NCBI GenBank assembly: GCA_030037545.1
Contig: JASHRF010000001.1
Coordinates: 1-45,983 of the forward strand
Direction: 5' to 3'
DNA length: 45,983 nucleotides
DNA from: Acidobacteriaceae bacterium
GTDB taxonomy: Bacteria; Acidobacteriota; Terriglobia; Terriglobales; Acidobacteriaceae
The position numbers and the translations under genes were made by a program. Below are positions 26,617-34,933 of this stretch, in pieces (within the stretch, counting starts at the first letter, position 1; each line of letters starts with the position of its first letter). The notes beneath the pieces were generated by a model that did no database searches, was not told the origin of the DNA, and was given only the letters and a program-made list of their open reading frames with translations.

Positions 26617-26808
26617 TCTCCGGTCTCCGTTTTTGCCCGGCTGTGTCCCGGTCTCCTGGTGTACGCACAAGAGCCTGCAGATCGAGGACCGGAAGCGGGA
26701 GAACGGAATTAGAGCAACTTAGTAATCGGGGCCGGAAGCGGAAGTTCGTGGCCACCATCCCCTGCGGAGAAATATCGCTTTCATCGCGCTCCAGCCCGGC
26801 ACCGGACT

Positions 26809-27771
26809 TCAGTGCCCGCGCCCCGATCCATTCAGGGATCCGATCAGATCCGCGATCGCATCGCGCGAGGGTACGGCTACGCGCTGCGGGCGCAGCGCCA
26901 TGCGCAGCCACACACAGTCGTGCACCCTGGCCAGTCTCGACTCCACCGGCCGCGCCCGCTCGATGGCCCTGGTCATGGCGCCGGCAAGCGCTGCCTCCGA
27001 AACGGCCTCCACCAGTTCGACCGGCGGGTAACGCGCCTCCAGGGCGAGTTCCTGCGCGCGGCGGAAGCTCGATTCCTCCACCAGGCCGCACTCCACGCGC
27101 AGTCCGGTTATCCTCTCGATGGCCAGAGCCAGAGACGGGTCCAGCCGGTCCTCGAAGCCCAGGTACAGAATCCTCTCTGCTCCCACGCGCATGGGCAGCG
27201 CACCAAACGCATCCAGGAAGAGCCGCGGAACCAGCCCCGTCAGGGACTCGGGCGTGCAAGAATCGGCCGCGAATACAGGACAGCTCCATTGCACGCCCAG
27301 AGCGCGCGTGATCAGCCGTTCGCTCACGCCCTGCGAGCGCAGCCAGCGGCCGATGCGCCCTCCACCCGCCTCCCGCTGCGCAGCCAGGGCGGCGCGCAGC
27401 TCAGCCGCCGAAATCCAGCCCTGCTCGAGCATCTCCAGGCCCAGCGGAATCCGGTGCCGGTGGGGTTCCGGCGCCCCCGTGCGCCCGCCCAGTTCCCGGC
27501 CCAGCGCCGCGCCCACCTGGGCCCGCGTGCACTCGGGCGAACAACACCAGCCGCCCTCGAAGACGGGCGCCGACCGGCTCCGCCACAGGCGCAGCCAGCC
27601 CGCCGTGCAACCCGGATTGGCGCACACGGGGAACAGCGCCGGACGCCGGATGCCCGCCGCCTGCACCCCCCGATCCGGGCGTGCAGAGGGCGCGTCCAGA
27701 ACCGGATACCGTCCGAGGCTGCCTCCCGGCAATTCATCTTGCGCATGAGAACGGCGGATCAAAAGAGGCAT
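26809..27771 (-). CDS. Zinc-finger-like plus GspE/MshE N-terminal-domain protein in the flagellar switch operon
   Basis: 320 residues with no recognised name. Residues 50-81 hold a possible zinc site (C-x4-C at 50/55, Cys76, 77, 81). Residues 107-250 match the N-terminal domain of type II secretion/type IV pilus ATPases. There are two repeats of the MshEN pattern: LGLEMLEQGWISAAELRAAL...Q (109-132), a six-residue spacer, then RIGRWLRSQGVSERLITRAL..Q (139-161). After these come LVPRLFLDAFGALPMRVG and GLRVECGLVEESSF. MshEN domains bind c-di-GMP. The Arg of the first repeat is Pro109, that of the second is kept (Arg139). No Walker motif exists, so this is not a secretion ATPase. It overlaps fliN by 13 bases, with a GGAGAG site. 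A c-di-GMP-responsive flagellar regulator is my inference. Confidence 0.8.
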   Translation of the reverse strand: MPLLIRRSHAQDELPGGSLGRYPVLDAPSARPDRGVQAAGIRRPALFPVCANPGCTAGWLRLWRSRSAPVFEGGWCCSPECTRAQVGAALGRELGGRTGAPEPHRHRIPLGLEMLEQGWISAAELRAALAAQREAGGGRIGRWLRSQGVSERLITRALGVQWSCPVFAADSCTPESLTGLVPRLFLDAFGALPMRVGAERILYLGFEDRLDPSLALAIERITGLRVECGLVEESSFRRAQELALEARYPPVELVEAVSEAALAGAMTRAIERARPVESRLARVHDCVWLRMALRPQRVAVPSRDAIADLIGSLNGSGRGH

Positions 27772-28559
27772 CGGATGCTCTCCAGCCGCTTGCGCGGAGC
27801 AGCCACCTCGGTCACCCGCAGACCGAAATTCCCGTTGATCAGCACCACCTCGCCGCGGGCTACGATTTTGTCGCCCACAATCAAATCCACGGGGTCGGAA
27901 ACATGGCGGTCGAGCTGCACAACGTCGCCAGGACCCAGCTCCAGAATCTGGCCCAGCGGCATCTCCCGGGAGCCAAAGCGAAGCGACACTTCGAGCTCGA
28001 CATCGAGCAGCAATTCCAGGCCGGGCCTCAGCGCCGGCGCCGGATCGATGTCGGGGGCGGCGGCCGGACCGATTTCCGGCTGCGGCGTCGGCGTACGGGC
28101 ACTTTTCTCCGGCCGAGGAGCGGCCGGCGCGGCGCGTACGCCGTCGCCCACCAGGATAGCCCAGGATCGTTCTCCCGACTTCAGTTCGAAGGCGCGCGTG
28201 GCCTGATTGTCCGCCGCGGTGCCGTCGAGTGCGTCGAATGTGTCGAATTGATCCAGCCGGCAGTGTCTGCCTGTTGCGGCGAGAAGCTCCGCAGAAGCGG
28301 CTTCGACGATCTCGCGTAACAACTGGCCCCAGGCGTCCTTCTGGTCCACGCCCTCGCCGAGCAGCGGCGTTTCCAGCACGGCGCCGTCCAGCGCCACGGA
28401 GAATTGTCCCTGGTCGTCTCCGCTGAGGGTGGCGGCAAAGCCAAATGCATTCTCGCCCAGCAGCCGGGGAAGTGTCTCCACCAGGTCCGGCTCGCCGCTC
28501 AGCGCCTGCGGCAGCAGCCCCGACGCCACCTGGATCCAGCAATCGATATAGGTCTTCAT
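27759..28559 (-). CDS. fliN: Flagellar motor switch protein, long FliN-type (SpoA domain)
   Basis: C-ring protein of 266 residues, about twice a normal FliN. Residues 1-150 are an unassigned region (MKTYIDCWIQVASGLLPQAL; REIVEAASAELLAATG), perhaps a divergent CheC/FliY-like part. A Pro/Ala-rich linker (about 150-178) precedes the SpoA domain (about 180-250): LLLDVELEVSLRFGSREMPL, LGPGDVVQLDRHVSDPVDLI, GDKIVARGEVVLINGNFG. Start at 28559 overlaps the fliM stop (ATGA), so it is coupled to fliM. The next gene overlaps its end. A second, short FliN-like gene lies at 35986-36363. Confidence 0.9.
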   Translation of the reverse strand: MKTYIDCWIQVASGLLPQALSGEPDLVETLPRLLGENAFGFAATLSGDDQGQFSVALDGAVLETPLLGEGVDQKDAWGQLLREIVEAASAELLAATGRHCRLDQFDTFDALDGTAADNQATRAFELKSGERSWAILVGDGVRAAPAAPRPEKSARTPTPQPEIGPAAAPDIDPAPALRPGLELLLDVELEVSLRFGSREMPLGQILELGPGDVVQLDRHVSDPVDLIVGDKIVARGEVVLINGNFGLRVTEVAAPRKRLESIRCLF

Positions 28560-29533
28560 GGCCCAACCTCCCGCGCCGGACGTTCCACGCGTACCGCCCG
28601 ATGCGGACCCTGGCGGATGGCCTGGCCCTCGTAAAGCGTCTGGCCCCCGACCCGCAGCAGCGGAAGGGTGTTGGCGGGCAAATCGAGGCAAAGCGCCGCG
28701 CCGGGTTCGAGCGCCTCGAGAATGCTGGCCGGAACGCGCACGGCGGGCAACTGCAGCGAACAGCCAAAGCGGATGCGCCGCGCCGCACGGCACATGCGCT
28801 CCCGCGCCTCCGCGCCGTGGCGGTGGCCGCATCCCCAGTCGGAGGTGAGCCGGCGCAGAATGGCGTTGGCCACCACGGCGGGAAAAGCCAGATTCAGCAG
28901 GCCCGAGCTGTGTGGCATGCGAATCTCAAAGCTCAGGCAGAGAGTTTTTTCCGTCACGGACATAATGCGCGCCACCTGGGTCTGCATTTGACGGCGCTCA
29001 AAGCTGAAACTCAGGCCCACCGGCTGCCAGGCGGCGGTCAATTCGCGGCAGATGATCTCGACCACGCTGCCCAGAATCGATTCTTCAATGTCGGTGAGCT
29101 CGCGCAAGGGGCCGTCCTTGCCGTCGCCGCCCAGCAGCAAGTCGATGATCGGAGGCGCCAGCCCCAGATCCAGTTGCAGGACCGAAACCGCGCCCAGCGG
29201 CTCCAGCCGCACCGAGGCCACGTAGCTGATCTCCGGTATCCGGAGCAGAAATTCGTTGAACGGAATCTGCTCGGCCGAGACCAGATTCACCTGGAACCGG
29301 GTGCGCAGCCATGCCGCCAGGTTGTGCGTCAGGTTACGGGCAAACAGGTCGTTGAGCATGCTGATGGCGCGCAACTGCTCATTCGAGATCTCGCCCGAGG
29401 AGGAGAAGCTGTAGGGCAGAACGCGCCCTGGCGCCTCGCCCTTCGACGGCTCGGGCGGGCTGGAACGCGCGGCCTCGAAGAGCGCGTCAATCTCCGTCTG
29501 CTGAAGCTCCTTGGGCGGCTGCGTCTTCTCCAT
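28556..29533 (-). CDS. fliM: Flagellar motor switch protein FliM
   Basis: C-ring protein that binds phospho-CheY and sets rotation direction. The 325-residue product has the N-terminal KELQQTEIDALFEAA segment, the CheC-like middle (LLGGDGKDGPLRELTDIEES, LGSVVEIICRELTAAW) and a C-terminal SpoA-like domain (PASILEALEPGAALCLDLPA). Length is normal. Start at 29533 with a strong GGGAGGGG site. It lies 73 bases downstream of fliA and is coupled to fliN. Confidence 0.95.
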   Translation of the reverse strand: MEKTQPPKELQQTEIDALFEAARSSPPEPSKGEAPGRVLPYSFSSSGEISNEQLRAISMLNDLFARNLTHNLAAWLRTRFQVNLVSAEQIPFNEFLLRIPEISYVASVRLEPLGAVSVLQLDLGLAPPIIDLLLGGDGKDGPLRELTDIEESILGSVVEIICRELTAAWQPVGLSFSFERRQMQTQVARIMSVTEKTLCLSFEIRMPHSSGLLNLAFPAVVANAILRRLTSDWGCGHRHGAEARERMCRAARRIRFGCSLQLPAVRVPASILEALEPGAALCLDLPANTLPLLRVGGQTLYEGQAIRQGPHRAVRVERPAREVGP

Positions 29534-29606
29534 TTCCCCTCCCTCAATTGCGAATTTCCGCTTTTTCCGGGCGCCATCGCCGCTGCGCGCCCGCCGCCCC
29601 AGACCC

Positions 29607-30476
29607 TCAACCGGCCCTGCGCTGCGCCGCCGGCCGGCGCACGGCCGGGCGTTCAAAAGCGCCCCGGGCGGCCAGATCTCTGAGCGCCGCCCTGAGGTGC
29701 GTCACCGCCGAGGCGTGCATCTGGGAGACGCGCGACTCGACCACTCCCAGCGCCAATCCAATCTCGCGCATGGTCATCTCCTCGTAGTAGTAGAGGGTCA
29801 TGACCAGCCGCTCGCGGTCGGGCAGATTGGAAATAGCCTCGGTAAGCCTCTCCTCCAGCTCTCCCCGCAGACAGCGAAATAGCGGATCCTCGTCGGCACG
29901 GCCGGGCACATAAGCCAGTTCCTCCTCGCCGGAGTCCTCGTTGTGTTCAAGGTGCAGGGTGCCGATCTCCAGACCTTTCAGGTCGCCGAGCAGTTGCTGA
30001 TATTCGTCGAGCTCCAGTCCCATCTCGGCGCTGACTTCAGCTTCTCCAGGCGCGTGGCCGAGCCGCGCCGTCAGCACGCGGATGGCCTCCTCGACCGCGC
30101 GCCCCTTGCGCCGCAGCTCGCGCGGGCTCCAGTCGAGGGTGCGCAGGCTGTCCAGAATGGCGCCGCGGATGCGGAACTGCGCATAGCTGCGGAACTGCAC
30201 CTTTTTGGCCGGGTCGAACTTGGCGAAGGCGTCCATGAGGCCAACCACGCCAGCCGAAACCAGGTCTTCAATGTCCACATGCTGGGGCAGCCGCTCATGA
30301 ATGCGCCGGGCAAGAAAGCGCACGATAGGCAGGTGCTCGAGCAGAATCCGTTCCTGCTCGGCGGTCAGGACCGGCGCGCCCGCGGCGGGCGCACCGGCCG
30401 TGGGCGGATAGCCGTCTGCGCGGGCTCGTTGCATCATCCTCTGGACCCCGGCTGCTAACGATGCTTCGCTGGCCAT
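29607..30476 (-). CDS. fliA: Flagellar sigma-28 factor FliA
   Basis: Sigma factor for late flagellar genes. The 289-residue product has region 2 (LPIVRFLARRIHERLPQ, DIEDLVSAGVVGLMDAFAKF, FRSYAQFRIRGAILDSLRTL), the WSPRELRRKGR segment, region 3, and region 4 with LVMTLYYYEEMTMREIGLAL and ESRVSQMHASAVTHLR. An N-terminal Ala/Pro-rich extension of about 40 residues is present. Start at 30476, with AGG nine bases before. Its anti-sigma factor FlgM is encoded downstream in the same cluster. Confidence 0.95.
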   Translation of the reverse strand: MASEASLAAGVQRMMQRARADGYPPTAGAPAAGAPVLTAEQERILLEHLPIVRFLARRIHERLPQHVDIEDLVSAGVVGLMDAFAKFDPAKKVQFRSYAQFRIRGAILDSLRTLDWSPRELRRKGRAVEEAIRVLTARLGHAPGEAEVSAEMGLELDEYQQLLGDLKGLEIGTLHLEHNEDSGEEELAYVPGRADEDPLFRCLRGELEERLTEAISNLPDRERLVMTLYYYEEMTMREIGLALGVVESRVSQMHASAVTHLRAALRDLAARGAFERPAVRRPAAQRRAG

Positions 30477-30520
30477 GTCCGTATGCCTTTCAGAGACGCG
30501 AGAGCTTCGCGGCTGTGGCC

Positions 30521-32629
30521 TCAGCGCACCGTGCCCAGCGGGCGCAGCCGGATCTGAGGCGGAATCTCGCTGGCTGCAACCACCGCCAGCCGGGGCAAGA
30601 TCGGCTCCAGCCATAGCTTGACGTGGTAACGCGCCGGACTGGGAACCAGAAGCACGGGCGGAGCCGCGGAGGAGGCGGAGCCGGTAAGGGACTTCACAGA
30701 ATCGGCCAGACGGCGCAACAGCGGCGCGGCCGGGATGGCTCCGGCAGTGGAGGCAAGCAGGCGCTGGCCACCTTCGGGCGCAACGGCAGCCAGAATCTCC
30801 TCTTCGAGCGCGGGATCGAGAAGCAGCACCGGCAACTGGCCATCGGCATCGAGGAGAGGCCGCACTAATCTGCGTCCCATCGCCTGCCGCGCGGCTTCGA
30901 CCAGCGCCATCAGGCTCTTGTTAGCCGGCGCAGTCTCCAGCAGGGCTTCGAGAATCGCGCCCAGGTCGCGGATCGAGACCCGCTCCCGCAATAACTGCTC
31001 CAGCACCCGCGCCACTTCGCCCAGCGTGAGCAGCTTGGGCACCAGCTCCTCCAGCAGCTTGGGATGGCTTACATTCAATCCGTCCAGCAGCCGCTTGATC
31101 TCGGCGCGGCCCAGCAATTCCCACGCGTGCTGCCGGATCAGCTCGCCCAGGTGGGTGGTGATGACCGTGACCGCATCGACCACCGAGTAGCCGGCGGCGA
31201 TGGCCTGGTCTTCGAGCGCCGCAGCGATCCAGATGGCGGGCACGCCGAAGGCCGGCTCCCGCGTCTCCCGCCCGGTGAGCGGGCGGCGGCCGGCCTCGCC
31301 GGAGACTGCCAGCAGTTGCGGCCCTTCCGTCTGCCAGCGGCCGATCTCCATGCCGCGCAGGGAAAACAGATATTCGCGCGGCTTGAGACGCAGGTTATCG
31401 GAGATGTGCACCGGAGGAACCAGAAAGCCGAGCTCCGCCGAGAGATGGCGGCGCAGCGTGCGCACCCGGTTCAGAAGCTGCCCACCCTGATTTTCGTCGA
31501 CCAGCGGAATCAGTTGGAAACCGATCTCCAGCGTCAGGTCTTCGAGCCGCAGCAGGCCGGCCAGATCGGAGCCCTGCGCGCTCTCGGCCTTTTTCTTTTC
31601 CGCCGCGGTGAGTTCAGCCGCGGGGGCCGAGGGAGCGTGGGCGGAGACACGCCTGGCGCCCACGAAAAGGCCCGCCGATACGGCCAGAAAGACGAGCTTC
31701 GGCAACCCCGGAATGAGGCACATGGCGCCGGAAACCAGGCTGGCCAGGTAGAGCGTGGCCGGCCGGGCCAGCAGTTGCTGGCGAATCTCGCCGCCCAGCA
31801 TTCCCGCCGAGTTGGCGCGGGTGAGCGTGATGCCTCCGGCCACCGAGACCAGCAGAGAAGGGATGATAGTGACCAGGCCGTCGCCCACCGTCAAAACGGT
31901 ATAAGTCCGCGCCGCATCGGCCAGCGCCACGCCCTGCTGCAGGACTCCGATCAGCAGGCCGGCCACAATGTTGATGGCGGTGATGAGAATGGTGGCCAGC
32001 GCGTCGCGCTGGTTGAAGCGCGCCGCGCCGTCCATGGCGCCGTAGAACTCGGCTTCGCGGGCGATGGCCTGACGCCGCCGGCGTGCTTCGGCTTCATCGA
32101 TGAGTCCGGCGTTCATGTCCGCATCGATGGCCATCTGCTTACCCGGCAGCGCATCCAGCGTGAAGCGGGCCGTCACCTCGGCCGTGCGCACCGCGCCGTG
32201 CGAAACCACCAGGAACTGGATCGCCACCAGGGCCAGAAACAGCACGAATCCGACCACATAATTGCCGCCCACCACGAACTGGCCGAAGGCCTCGATGACC
32301 TTGCCGGCCGCGCCCGTACCCTCCTGCCCGTGGAGCAGAATGCGGCGGCTGGAGGCGATGTTGAGCGAGAGCCGGAAGAGGGTGAGCAGCAGCAGCAGGG
32401 TGGGAAAGACACTGAGCTCGACGGCGCGGCGAATCTGCACGGCGGAGAGAAACACTATGATCGATGCGGCCATGGATAACGCCAGCAGCAGGTCGAGTCC
32501 CGCGGCCGGCACCGGCACCAGCATCACGAAGATGACGCTGATGGCAGCCAGCGGTAACAGCGATTCGCGCAGCCGTTGCAGGATGGATTGCGCCGGAAGC
32601 GGTGCGGCCGGCAAGGCGCTGGTACTCAT
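30521..32629 (-). CDS. flhA: Flagellar export gate protein FlhA
   Basis: Major export-gate subunit of the flagellar type III system. The 702-residue product has about eight N-terminal membrane helices (LPLAAISVIFVMLVPVPAAG; FPTLLLLLTLFRLSLNIAS). The conserved cytoplasmic loop has EAEFYGAMDGAARFNQRDA. The large cytoplasmic domain follows (LIPLVDENQGGQLLNRVRTL; GYSVVDAVTVITTHL). Length fits the family. Start at 32629 with AGAGG six bases upstream; the longer frame is overlap with flhB. fliA follows after 44 bases. Confidence 0.97.
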   Translation of the reverse strand: MSTSALPAAPLPAQSILQRLRESLLPLAAISVIFVMLVPVPAAGLDLLLALSMAASIIVFLSAVQIRRAVELSVFPTLLLLLTLFRLSLNIASSRRILLHGQEGTGAAGKVIEAFGQFVVGGNYVVGFVLFLALVAIQFLVVSHGAVRTAEVTARFTLDALPGKQMAIDADMNAGLIDEAEARRRRQAIAREAEFYGAMDGAARFNQRDALATILITAINIVAGLLIGVLQQGVALADAARTYTVLTVGDGLVTIIPSLLVSVAGGITLTRANSAGMLGGEIRQQLLARPATLYLASLVSGAMCLIPGLPKLVFLAVSAGLFVGARRVSAHAPSAPAAELTAAEKKKAESAQGSDLAGLLRLEDLTLEIGFQLIPLVDENQGGQLLNRVRTLRRHLSAELGFLVPPVHISDNLRLKPREYLFSLRGMEIGRWQTEGPQLLAVSGEAGRRPLTGRETREPAFGVPAIWIAAALEDQAIAAGYSVVDAVTVITTHLGELIRQHAWELLGRAEIKRLLDGLNVSHPKLLEELVPKLLTLGEVARVLEQLLRERVSIRDLGAILEALLETAPANKSLMALVEAARQAMGRRLVRPLLDADGQLPVLLLDPALEEEILAAVAPEGGQRLLASTAGAIPAAPLLRRLADSVKSLTGSASSAAPPVLLVPSPARYHVKLWLEPILPRLAVVAASEIPPQIRLRPLGTVR

Positions 32630-32666
32630 CGAAAACCTCTTCCAAAACGCAAAAGCGCGGAGGGCC

Positions 32667-33770
32667 TCATCTCGAAACTCCTCCAAGACCTGAAGCCGAG
32701 GAGTGCCGCCGCTCGCGCAACTCGGCCTCCACCCTCTGGCGATAGAGATAGGCAAGGATGGCGGCCACGGCCGCGTACAGCTCGACCGGAATGGCCTGGC
32801 CCACGTCAACCGATCGATACAGCGAGCGCGCCAGCGGCGGGTTCTCGACAATGGGCACGCCCGCCCAGCGCGCCTCGGCCTTGATCTCCTCGGCCAGCAG
32901 GTTGCGTCCCTTGGCCAGCACCTTGGGCGCATCCATGGCCACGAAATCGAAGCCCAGCGCCACGGCATAATGGGTGGGATTGGTCAGCACTACGGCGGCT
33001 TTGGAGACGTCGGCCTTGACGCGGCGTCGGCGCATCTGGCGCCGCAGGCCGCGAATGCGGCTGCGAATCTGCGGGCTGCCCTCGGTCTCTTTGAACTCGT
33101 CGCGCAGATCCTGGCGGCTCATCATCAAGCGCGATTCGCGGCTTTGCCACTCGACGAGATAGTCGATCGCCGACCATGCGAAGAGCAGCCAGGCCGCGGC
33201 CAGCAGCAATCCGTAAACATCAGCGCCCAGCAGCTCGAGACGCGCGGTCGAGAACGGCGGCAGCGCCAGTTGCCGGGCGATGCGCTGCACCGCAAAGACG
33301 GCCAGCAGGCCGGCTGGGAGCAGCGACTTGCCCAGCCGCGCGGCAGCGCGCAGAGAAAACAGGTTTTTGAGATTGGAAGCGGGATTGATGCGGTCCAGCT
33401 TGAATCCGAGGTTGTTGGCATGAATCGTGAGTCCGCCGGTTTGAAGAACGCCGACGGTAAGCGCGGCTGCCGCAACCATGGCCATGGAGAGCGCCAGCGG
33501 CGCGAGCACGGAGATGCTCAGACGCCGTATGGCAATCAAGGTTGGAACGGTGGTCGCCGGCTCCCAGCGCGAAGGCGCGCCCAGGACAAGAAAAGCCGCG
33601 AAGGCGCCGCGCCAGGCTTCCATGGCGCGGGGAGCAGCCGCGCCCAGCGCCATAACCCCGGCCAGCGTTCCCGCTGCGGCCGAAAGCTCGCGGCTGTGCA
33701 GGATGTCGCCCTCGCGGCGCGCCTTCTCGCGCCGGTGCGCCGTGGCCTGTTCGGTGCGTTCCCCGGGCAT
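32667..33770 (-). CDS. flhB: Flagellar export switch protein FlhB
   Basis: Substrate-specificity switch of the export gate. The 367-residue product has the typical N-terminus (TEQATAHRREKARREGDILH), four membrane helices, and the basic linker RLMMSRQDLRDEFKETEGSP. The autocleavage site NPTH lies in VLTNPTHYAVALGFD (about residue 265), and the conserved cytoplasmic end has GVPIVENPPLARSLY. A GGGAGG site lies before the ATG at 33770, which follows the fliR stop by three bases. Confidence 0.96.
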   Translation of the reverse strand: MPGERTEQATAHRREKARREGDILHSRELSAAAGTLAGVMALGAAAPRAMEAWRGAFAAFLVLGAPSRWEPATTVPTLIAIRRLSISVLAPLALSMAMVAAAALTVGVLQTGGLTIHANNLGFKLDRINPASNLKNLFSLRAAARLGKSLLPAGLLAVFAVQRIARQLALPPFSTARLELLGADVYGLLLAAAWLLFAWSAIDYLVEWQSRESRLMMSRQDLRDEFKETEGSPQIRSRIRGLRRQMRRRRVKADVSKAAVVLTNPTHYAVALGFDFVAMDAPKVLAKGRNLLAEEIKAEARWAGVPIVENPPLARSLYRSVDVGQAIPVELYAAVAAILAYLYRQRVEAELRERRHSSASGLGGVSR

Positions 33771-33773
33771 GGT

Positions 33774-34544
33774 TTAACCTCCCGCTCCGGGCGCCGAAAT
33801 CAGGCGCTCGGCCATGTCGAGCAGCCCTGCGAAGCGAGCCTCGATAAAGCGCGGCCACAACGCCAGCGATCCGGTAAGAATCACGAACCCGGTGAGCGTC
33901 TTGAGCGGGACGGTCAGCATCATTACCGGCAACTGCGGGCTGAGCTTGCCCAGCAGCGCCACCGCAACCTCCACCAGCAGCGTGGCGGCCAATACCGGAG
34001 CGGCCAGTTCCAGCGCGGCCAGAAAAACCCCCGCAGCGGCGCGCACAATGGCCAGCGCCGCCTGCGGCGCCAGGACGAATCCGCCCAGCGGCACGGCGCG
34101 GAAACTGCGCACCATGGATGCCAGCAAAATCCGGTCCAGGCCGGCGGTAATGATCACCAGCGTGCCCATTAGTTGGAACAGGTCGCCCAGCAGCGGCGTC
34201 TGAATCGAGGAGGCAGGGTCCATCAGATTGACCAGCGAAAAGCTGAACTGCAGTCCCACGATCTGCCCGGCGAAGAGCAGCATCTCGTTAAGCAGGGCGA
34301 GCGAAAGGCCGTAGACCAGGCCCACCGCCAGTTCGCCGAGAATTGAAGAGAACGAAAGCGATGTCCGCGCACCGGGCAACGCAGCCACCACGGGCGCAAG
34401 CAAGAACGCCCCTGCGCCCGCAAAGACTGCCTTCACCCGCATGGGCAGCGCGGTTGACGAGAAGAACGGTGCAAAGGCCACCATCCCGCTCACCCGCACC
34501 AGGGCCAGCGTCAGCGCGCTCAGAAAGGTGGTCCAGTTTGCCAT
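33774..34544 (-). CDS. fliR: Flagellar export gate protein FliR
   Basis: Core export-channel membrane protein. The 256-residue product starts MANWTTFLSALTLALVRVSG, with RVSGMVAFAPFFSSTALPMR typical of FliR. Other family segments are LGELAVGLVYGLSLALLNEM and GLQFSFSLVNLMDPASSIQT, with several further membrane helices. A repeat-bearing 118-base gap separates it from fliQ, whereas flhB follows after three bases. Confidence 0.95.
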   Translation of the reverse strand: MANWTTFLSALTLALVRVSGMVAFAPFFSSTALPMRVKAVFAGAGAFLLAPVVAALPGARTSLSFSSILGELAVGLVYGLSLALLNEMLLFAGQIVGLQFSFSLVNLMDPASSIQTPLLGDLFQLMGTLVIITAGLDRILLASMVRSFRAVPLGGFVLAPQAALAIVRAAAGVFLAALELAAPVLAATLLVEVAVALLGKLSPQLPVMMLTVPLKTLTGFVILTGSLALWPRFIEARFAGLLDMAERLISAPGAGG

Positions 34545-34547
34545 TTC

Positions 34548-34660
34548 AGCCGTCAGCTTCCAGCTCTCAGCTTTCAGCTATCTGTTCTTTCGCGTTCAGC
34601 CTCGTCGTTTTCCTTGGTGCTCCGAAACTGAAAGCTGATAGCTGACCGCTGATAGCTGCT
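34548..34660. repeat. CAGCTTTCAG-type repeats in inverted arrangement, fliQ-fliR junction
   Basis: Left arm: CAGCTTCCAGCTCTCAGCTT... units from about 34548 to 34582. Right arm: CTGAAAGCTGATAGCTGACC... from 34628 to about 34660. CAGCTTTCAG (34568-34577) and CTGAAAGCTG (34628-34637) are exact reverse complements 50 bases apart. It has the same design and closely related units as the element at 4788-4918. Confidence 0.6.
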
Positions 34661-34662
34661 TC

Positions 34663-34932
34663 TCACCCCAGAAACCGCCGGAAATCCCCCAGCAGCACGC
34701 GCGTATAGGTGGCCATGCGCTCCAGAAACCACGGCATCCCGGCCAGCAGGATCAGCGCAATCGCGCCCAGGCGCGGAACCGAGGTCAGCGACTGGTCCTG
34801 CAGGCTGGTCAGCGTCTGAAACAGGCTCAACACAAAACTCAGCAGCGCCGCCGCAATCAGCAGCGGAGCGGCCAGGGTCACGGCTTCCTTTATCAACTGC
34901 CGCAGCAGCTCGGCCACCATGTCGGGAGTCAT
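34663..34932 (-). CDS. fliQ: Flagellar export gate protein FliQ
   Basis: Small two-helix channel subunit of the export gate. The 89-residue product is exactly the usual size: MTPDMVAELLRQLIKEAVTL, helix 1 APLLIAAALLSFVLSLFQTL, the TSLQDQSLTSVPRL loop, helix 2 LGAIALILLAGMPWFL. It starts one base after the fliP stop. Confidence 0.95.
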   Translation of the reverse strand: MTPDMVAELLRQLIKEAVTLAAPLLIAAALLSFVLSLFQTLTSLQDQSLTSVPRLGAIALILLAGMPWFLERMATYTRVLLGDFRRFLG

Positions 34933-34933
34933 G

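Noticed and set aside
26617..26808. Sigma-28 or sigma-54 promoter upstream of flgF
   Set aside because: Fragments such as CCCCGATTA and TGGCCACGAAC only partly fit the consensus and the spacing is wrong.
26809..27771. Type II secretion or type IV pilus ATPase (GspE/PilB) identity for the MshEN-like gene
   Set aside because: Only the N-terminal domain is present; Walker A, Asp box and Walker B regions are absent and the context is flagellar.
26809..28788. A single 659-residue protein across the MshEN gene and fliN
   Set aside because: The first half of this frame is out of frame with fliN, which is clearly coding. The ATG at 27771 with a good ribosome site gives a normal 320-residue gene.
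31064..34172. Two long plus-strand frames (471 and 489 codons)
   Set aside because: Antisense shadows of flhA, flhB and fliR, which carry diagnostic motifs.
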